Shown in pieces: positions 6,504-10,651 of a DNA stretch of 10,651 nt. The position numbers and the translations under genes were made by a program. The notes under the pieces are model-generated. The model was not told the DNA's origin, ran no database searches, and was given only the letters and a program-made list of their open reading frames with translations. Position 1 is the stretch's first letter, and each line of letters opens with the position of its first letter. The stretch is from JAUWQU01 sp964605095 (lineage in GTDB: Bacteria > Planctomycetota > Phycisphaerae > SM23-33), in the NCBI GenBank assembly GCA_964605095.1, contig CAZSBS010000169.1, positions 1-10,651 on the forward strand, written 5' to 3'.

Positions 6504-8261
6504 TTACTGTTTGTTCTTGGCCTTGGCGGCTTTCTTGCCGGTGGCGCCATTCTTGTCGGCCTGGCTTTCCCGGTTGGGCAGGACGTGGGCGCGGAAGGCC
6601 CAGGTGTTCCACAAGGCGGACAGTTCGGCCACGAGTTGGGGTTTCTTGGCCGCGAGGTCGTGCAGTTCCGTCCGGTCGGCCTGCATGTCGTGGAGTTCCC
6701 AGGGCTGGTTGTGCTTCTTGACGAGTTTCCAGTTGTCGCGGCGGATGGCGCGGTTGCCCTCGTGTTCCCAGTAGAGCCCCTCGCGCTGGATGGGCTTGTC
6801 GTCGAAGGCGGGCGCGAGGCTCCGGCCTTCCATGGGCACGATGGCGTTGCCGGCGAACTCTTTCGGGTAGGTCGCGCCGGAGACGTCCACGCACGTGGCC
6901 ATGACGTCGACAAGCTGCCCCGGTTGGTGGCGGAGTTGGCCCCTGTCGGTGGCGCGGGCGGGCCAGTGGACGACCAGCGGCGTGGCGATGCCGCCCTCGT
7001 GGACCCAGTGCTTGTACTCGCGGAAGGGCGTGTTGGACACATTGGCCCACGCCTTGCCGTAGCTGATGTACGTGCCATCGGGCCCGGGCATGACGCCGAC
7101 GCCCGTTCGCGTGGGCCAGCCGTCGCGGGTCTGCTTGGGGATCATGTCCATCTGAAGCGCGGCCGGGGCCATGGGCGGCAGGGGGGGCTTGCCGGATATC
7201 CCGCCCGCGACCTCGCCATCCTTTCGGGCCTGCCGGCCCATGCTCTCGGCGCAGCCGCCGTTATCCTGGAGGAAGAAGATCAGCGTGTTGTCGAGTTGCC
7301 CGCGTTTCTTTAACTCAGCCACGATCCGCCCGATGCCCTGGTCCATGGAGTCGACCATGGCGGCGTAGACTTCCATGCATCGGGCCTCCCATACTTTATT
7401 GGCCACGGCGTCCCAGTCGCCGGCCTGGGGGGAAAGCTGCCAGTCCTTGTGGATCATTCCCATCTTGCACAGGCGCTCGTAGCGGGCCTTGCGAACGGGC
7501 TCGTAGCCGCCGTCGTACTTGCCGCGGTACTTGGCGATGTCCTTCTCCAGGGCCTGCATCGGCCAGTGGGCGGCCGTGTACGCCACATACATGAACATCG
7601 GCTTTTCGGCATGCTTGTCGAAGTGGTCGGCGATGAACCTTGTCGCGTGGTCGCTGATGGCGTCGGTGTAGTAGTAGCTTTCAGGTTTGTACTGCTCGTC
7701 GGTGCGGGGGGAAATCTGCGTGTTGTCCCGTGTCAGGCTGTTGGGGTCGTAGAAGCTGCCCGCGCCGTGGATGGTGCCGTAGAATCGGTCGAACCCGCGC
7801 TGGCACGGCCAGTTGTCCTTGGCCCCGTCGGGTTTTATGTGCCCCGTGACGTGCCACTTGCCGGCCAGGTACGTGCCATACCCGGCCGGGCGGAGCACTT
7901 CGGCGATGGTGACGCACTTGCGGTTGAGCTCGCCCCGGTAGCCTTCCAACCCGTAGTCGCTGGTCATGTGCCCGACGCCCGCCTGGTGCGGGTGCAGGCC
8001 GGTCAGCAGGCTTGCCCGCGAGGGGCAGCAGCGGGCGGTATTGTAGAACTGCGTGAATCGCAGCCCGTTGGCAGCCAGGGCATCGAGGTTGGGAGTCTCG
8101 ATCTCCCCGCCGTAACAGCCGATGTCCGAAAAGCCCATGTCGTCGGACAGAATCAAAATGATGTTGGGGCGCTTGCCGGCCTGGGCGCCGCGAAGAGCCT
8201 GCGGGGCCGCGACGACCGCGGTGGCAATGCCAATGGACTTCAGGAACGATCTTCGAGTCAT
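6504..8261 (-). CDS. Tat-exported sulfatase (arylsulfatase/alkaline-phosphatase superfamily)
   Basis: The product has 585 residues and hydrolyses sulfate esters, probably on a polysaccharide or aryl substrate outside the cytoplasm. The N-terminus MTRRSFLKSIGIATAVVAAP with ALRGAQA is a twin-arginine signal. The metal-binding Asp pair is LILSDDMG (Asp40, Asp41). The formylglycine signature is CCPSRASLLTG with Cys78 as the residue to be converted (C-x-P-S-R). Other active-site elements are AGKWH (Lys135, His137), AAHWP (His232), LQDNGG (Asp333, Asn334) and KHWVHEGG (Lys417). All expected residues are present, so it should be active if a formylglycine-generating enzyme exists; none is encoded here. 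The start overlaps the stop of the metallo-beta-lactamase gene as ATGA, so translation is probably coupled. The basic, Ala-rich tail (GKKAAKAKNKQ) is likely disordered. The exact sulfatase subfamily is not determined. Confidence 0.95.
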   Translation of the reverse strand: MTRRSFLKSIGIATAVVAAPQALRGAQAGKRPNIILILSDDMGFSDIGCYGGEIETPNLDALAANGLRFTQFYNTARCCPSRASLLTGLHPHQAGVGHMTSDYGLEGYRGELNRKCVTIAEVLRPAGYGTYLAGKWHVTGHIKPDGAKDNWPCQRGFDRFYGTIHGAGSFYDPNSLTRDNTQISPRTDEQYKPESYYYTDAISDHATRFIADHFDKHAEKPMFMYVAYTAAHWPMQALEKDIAKYRGKYDGGYEPVRKARYERLCKMGMIHKDWQLSPQAGDWDAVANKVWEARCMEVYAAMVDSMDQGIGRIVAELKKRGQLDNTLIFFLQDNGGCAESMGRQARKDGEVAGGISGKPPLPPMAPAALQMDMIPKQTRDGWPTRTGVGVMPGPDGTYISYGKAWANVSNTPFREYKHWVHEGGIATPLVVHWPARATDRGQLRHQPGQLVDVMATCVDVSGATYPKEFAGNAIVPMEGRSLAPAFDDKPIQREGLYWEHEGNRAIRRDNWKLVKKHNQPWELHDMQADRTELHDLAAKKPQLVAELSALWNTWAFRAHVLPNRESQADKNGATGKKAAKAKNKQ

Positions 8262-9046
8262 GACTTGTTTCCCTTTCCGAGGTTTAACAGCCAGCCTTTA
8301 CGGACAGGCTTGATCATCTTGGCCACGCTGTCGGCGTGCTTCCAGGCGGCAAATCGCCACCAGCCCTTCATGTCCGCCGGCGGGGGTATCTCGGTGGCGA
8401 TCTGTTCGTCGCTCAGCCCGGCGGCGACCAGCTCCTCGCACCGCTGCCGCAGCCAGTGGAAGTATTCCACCCACCTCTGGAGAGTCGCCTTGTCGCCCAG
8501 CGGCCCGTGGCCGGGGATCATCACGGCCGGGTCCAGGTCGATGAGCCTCTGGTAGGTTTTCAGCAGCAGTTCAAATGAGTCCGCCCGGAGGTTGACAATA
8601 AGCGGGATCAGCCCCCAGCCGAAGATATCGCCCGTCAGCACCACGCGGTCCTCGGGAACCCAGGCGACGCAGTCCTCGTCGGTATGGCAGCCGGGCATGG
8701 GGATCCAGTGCAGGCTGCGCCGGCTGCCCTTGAACCACCGGCCTTGGGGTCCGGTGGGAGCGGTTTGCTGGTTGACGATCTCGGCGCCGAACTCGCGCCG
8801 GAAGGCATCGTTGAGCACGACGTGGTCGTAGTGGGTGTGTGTATTGAGCACGTACCGCAGCGGCCTGGGGCCCAGTGTCCGGCGTATGGCGGCGAAGACC
8901 TCGTCCTGGGCGCCGCTCTGCTCGAGGGCGTCCACGGCGATCCCGTAGTCCCCCATGTTGATCCACGTGATGTTGTCGACCTCCTGGCGCACGCACAGAC
9001 CGCTGGCGACTTCGATGATCTTTGGCACGTCGGCATTGTCGGTCAT
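8258..9046 (-). CDS. Metallo-beta-lactamase-fold hydrolase
   Basis: The product has 262 residues with the full metal-site set of the metallo-beta-lactamase superfamily: NTHTHYDH (His70, His72, Asp74, His75), GCHTDED (His121), LTGDIF (Asp140) and PGHGPLG (His180). The set predicts a two-metal hydrolase, but the substrate is open: the superfamily includes lactonases, glyoxalase-II-like thioesterases, phosphodiesterases and sulfatases. No signal peptide is seen (MTDNADVPKIIEVASG), so it is probably cytoplasmic. The start ATG 9046 has GAAAGG 7 bases before it. The stop overlaps the ATG of the exported sulfatase (ATGA), so both are made together and may act on one substrate. Upstream lie 334 bases of repeat-rich non-coding DNA and then the beta-propeller gene. 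Confidence 0.9.
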   Translation of the reverse strand: MTDNADVPKIIEVASGLCVRQEVDNITWINMGDYGIAVDALEQSGAQDEVFAAIRRTLGPRPLRYVLNTHTHYDHVVLNDAFRREFGAEIVNQQTAPTGPQGRWFKGSRRSLHWIPMPGCHTDEDCVAWVPEDRVVLTGDIFGWGLIPLIVNLRADSFELLLKTYQRLIDLDPAVMIPGHGPLGDKATLQRWVEYFHWLRQRCEELVAAGLSDEQIATEIPPPADMKGWWRFAAWKHADSVAKMIKPVRKGWLLNLGKGNKS

Positions 9047-9080
9047 GTGCCGGCCTTTCGGATAAGAATAAGAAGCAGAA

Positions 9081-9174
9081 GAAACAGAAGAAGAAACAGA
9101 GGTTCACGCGGAGGCCGCGGAGAACGCAGAGAAGAGAAGAAAGGTGTAGAAAAGGTGTAGAAACAGAAGAAGAA
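9081..9174. repeat. Purine-rich direct repeats around the left arm of the palindromic element
   Basis: GAAACAGAAGAAGAA occurs perfectly at 9081-9095 and 9160-9174, bracketing the left outer arm of the inverted repeat. Between the arm and the second copy is an 11-bp tandem duplication, AAAGGTGTAGA at 9140-9150 and 9151-9161. The tract is nearly pure purine on the plus strand apart from the arm itself. It forms the upstream region of the metallo-beta-lactamase gene, which reads leftward, and offers no clear promoter to it. Confidence 0.7.
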
Positions 9175-9370
9175 TCAGAGGGGGATTACATGGATTCAAA
9201 GATTACACGGATAAAACAGCATGCAAGAATCGTCCTGTTTTATATCTTCTTATATCCATATAATCCTCTAATCCATGTAATCCCCATCTAATGCTTCTTC
9301 TTTTGCCTCTTCTTTTTCTCTTACTTTCTTCTCTGCGTTTTCCGCGGCCTCTGCGTGAACCGCTGTTTCT
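9092..9370. repeat. Large nested inverted repeat (outer arms 43 bp)
   Basis: The outer arms 9092-9134 and 9328-9370 are reverse complements over 43 bases with three mismatches. Each contains a core like GGTTCACGC-GAGGCCGCGG followed by AACGCAGAGAAG. Inside are further complementary arms (listed separately) and a central short stem, so the whole 279 bp can fold as one long interrupted hairpin or cruciform. The right arm starts 10 bases after the stop of the beta-propeller gene; the left arm ends 46 bases before the metallo-beta-lactamase ATG. No open reading frame inside looks like a protein. It fills the 334-base gap between these genes and would be transcribed if they form an operon. The GCAGAG..AACGCAGAG and GATTACA-like units recall short dispersed repeats seen in many environmental genomes; this is memory only. 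Confidence 0.8.
9181..9285. repeat. Inner inverted repeat with central stem-loop
   Basis: GGGGATTACATGGATT (9181-9196) is matched perfectly by its reverse complement at 9270-9285. Further in, GATTACACGGAT (9201-9212) pairs imperfectly (10 of 12) with the complement of GATTATATGGAT in the right half. ATAAAACAG (9211-9219) pairs perfectly with CTGTTTTAT (9235-9243) around a 15-base loop. The right half carries about eight extra bases, so the two halves have diverged by an insertion or deletion. Confidence 0.8.
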
Positions 9371-9380
9371 TTTTCTTTTT

Positions 9381-10631
9381 CTACTTTGCGGCAGCCAGAT
9401 CGATACAGAGCATCTTGGACTGGTCCCGGATAATGAGCTTCGTGCCGCACAGGCTCAGCGGGCCCCAGATTTCCTTGCCGCCAAGCAGACCCTCGACCTT
9501 GCCGACCTCCTTGTAGCCGTCCGGCGAGAGCTCCACCAGGTGCAGCGAGCCGGCCGCGCCGTCGATTATGTAGAGCATCCCATCGACCAGCAGTGTGTGC
9601 CCCCGCTCGAAGCTGGGGCTTGTACCTGTCTTCCAGAGGATCTTGCCATTGAGGTCCACGCACATCAGGCCGTCACTGGCCTCGTTGGAATAGGAGTTGA
9701 AGTACAGGTGGCCCTTGTACAGCAGGGCGGGATTCATCTGGCTGTTGATATTGTTGTTTCGCCAAAGCTCCTTAGCCTGCCACTTCCCATCGACCTGGGA
9801 CACCTTGATCATGACCGTCCCGGCCTTGTACCCGCCGGTAATCACCACGCGCCCGTCGCCGATGCTGGTGACGTTGGGGATGGAAATCTTGCATGACCAG
9901 CCGCTGAAGTTCCACAACTTCTTACCCGTGGCGGCGTCGACAGCCGAGGCGCCGTTCTTGTTGACGATGATCGCCTGATCCACCCCGCCGATATTCCTGA
10001 CGATCGGCGAGACGTAGTGGGCCGCGCCCACCGGCTCGCTGCGCCAACGTTCCTTGCCCGTCGCCTTCTCCAGCGCCACCAGCCCCGCCTCATCGGTCTG
10101 CGGGGCGATTATGACCACGTCCTTGTACAGCAGCGCCGACTGGGAATAACCCCACATCGGGAGTTTCCCGCCTTCGCCGAAGTCCTTCATGATGTTCTTC
10201 GACCACACCGGCTTGTGCGTCTGTTTGCTGATGCAGCAGACCTGCCCGAAGCAGCCGACTGTGAAGACGTACTTGTCGTCGACGCTCGGGACGCTGCGCG
10301 ACCCGTCGTGCGAGACCTTGCCCGGGGCCGGGTAGGAGTACGACCACTCATCCTTGCCGGTCGCCAGGTCCAGGCAGCGGAGCACGTCGCCGCGCCCGGC
10401 GTTGCGGTCGAGGATGTAAACCTTGTCGTCCTGGATCGCCGCCCCGCCGTAGCCGGCCCCGACCTCGGTCGTCCAAACGACCTTGAGCCCGCCGGCCGGG
10501 AACGTCCGCGGCAGGTTTTTCTCGGCCGAGATGTTCGTCCGGTTCGGCCCGCCGTACTGGGGCCAGTCAGCCGCCAGGCAAGCATTCGCCATCAACGCAC
10601 AAGCACACAGTATCCAGGAAGCCTTGGACAT
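9381..10631 (-). CDS. Secreted PQQ-like beta-propeller repeat protein
   Basis: The product has 416 residues. MSKASWILCACALMANACLA is a Sec-type signal peptide with likely cleavage before ADWPQYGGPNR, a start common among planctomycete proteins of this type. The rest is built of quinoprotein-like (BamB/PQQ) blades: VYILDRNAGRGDVLRCLDLATGKDEW in two parts, GLVALEKATGKERWRSEP, ASAVDAATGKKLWNFSG, LMCVDLNGKILWKTG and SLHLVELSPDG. The A-TGK-W pattern recurs. Such propellers are mostly binding scaffolds; I see no set of residues showing that PQQ is bound or that it is an alcohol dehydrogenase. The cysteine in MANAC does not fit a lipobox. GGAG about 7 bases before ATG 10631 supports the start. The stop TAG (9383-9381) is directly followed by the inverted-repeat element. 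It may belong with the downstream hydrolase and sulfatase, but the 334-base gap leaves this open. Confidence 0.88.
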   Translation of the reverse strand: MSKASWILCACALMANACLAADWPQYGGPNRTNISAEKNLPRTFPAGGLKVVWTTEVGAGYGGAAIQDDKVYILDRNAGRGDVLRCLDLATGKDEWSYSYPAPGKVSHDGSRSVPSVDDKYVFTVGCFGQVCCISKQTHKPVWSKNIMKDFGEGGKLPMWGYSQSALLYKDVVIIAPQTDEAGLVALEKATGKERWRSEPVGAAHYVSPIVRNIGGVDQAIIVNKNGASAVDAATGKKLWNFSGWSCKISIPNVTSIGDGRVVITGGYKAGTVMIKVSQVDGKWQAKELWRNNNINSQMNPALLYKGHLYFNSYSNEASDGLMCVDLNGKILWKTGTSPSFERGHTLLVDGMLYIIDGAAGSLHLVELSPDGYKEVGKVEGLLGGKEIWGPLSLCGTKLIIRDQSKMLCIDLAAAK

Positions 10632-10651
10632 GGTCTCTCTCCGGAAGAATG

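Noticed and set aside
6396..8555. Long plus-strand frames (6396-7313 and 7449-8555) opposite the sulfatase and metallo-beta-lactamase genes
   Set aside because: They are low-complexity Ala/Val/Gly-rich translations of the antisense of clear genes, typical of GC-rich DNA, with no domain.
9022..9291. Small plus-strand frame through the repeat element
   Set aside because: Its Lys/Arg-rich sequence is just the translated purine repeat and part of the palindrome; there is no ribosome binding site or family resemblance.
9081..9370. CRISPR array
   Set aside because: Repeats are inverted or simple purine units, not regularly spaced direct repeats with unique spacers, and no cas gene is present.
10569..10631. 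Lipoprotein signal on the beta-propeller protein (MANAC)
   Set aside because: The residues before the cysteine (A-N-A) do not match a lipobox; ordinary signal peptidase cleavage at CLA/ADW fits better.

Overview
The window looks like a piece of a GC-rich Planctomycetota chromosome, probably Phycisphaerae-like. That placement is inferred from the gene types: a Tat-exported squalene-cyclase-fold protein, a Tat-exported formylglycine sulfatase, and a secreted PQQ-type beta-propeller whose mature end begins ADWPQYGGPNR. No rRNA or tRNA gene is present to confirm it.

Left part (1-3600). On the minus strand lie prfB (peptide chain release factor 2) and, downstream of it, a prenyltransferase/squalene-cyclase-repeat protein cut by the window edge. 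The prfB reading frame is split by the classical programmed +1 frameshift: 25 codons, then CTT TGA C. The true start is therefore 2251, not the in-frame ATG at 2244. A perfect 8-bp stem-loop sits directly upstream of the slip site. Divergent to prfB is pyrF (orotidine-5'-phosphate decarboxylase), which starts at a GTG behind a strong Shine-Dalgarno sequence. A purine-rich tract and a 9-bp hairpin follow pyrF.

Middle part (3585-6403, plus strand). First comes an orphan protein-kinase-fold gene related to the lipopolysaccharide-kinase/RIO type. Then comes a tight three-gene cassette: a TIGR04255-family protein, a protein with an NWDSYGSPPPT motif, and a small protein with RDPLTEDP and NPAHALICGKK motifs. 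The first two genes overlap at TAATG and the third follows 15 bases later. Two hand-counted 60-base samples of the cassette hold about 50% G+C, against about 62% in samples from pyrF and the sulfatase, so it may have been acquired. It is the best candidate here for an uncharacterised system.

Right part (6504-10631, minus strand). A secreted PQQ-like beta-propeller gene is followed by a metallo-beta-lactamase-fold hydrolase and a sulfatase; the last two overlap by ATGA. Between the propeller and the hydrolase is about 330 bp of non-coding DNA. It holds a large nested inverted repeat with 43-bp outer arms (40/43 matching) and perfect 16-bp inner arms, plus purine-rich direct repeats. The right-hand genes fit the exported sulfated-polysaccharide catabolism typical of planctomycetes, but no substrate can be read from the sequence.
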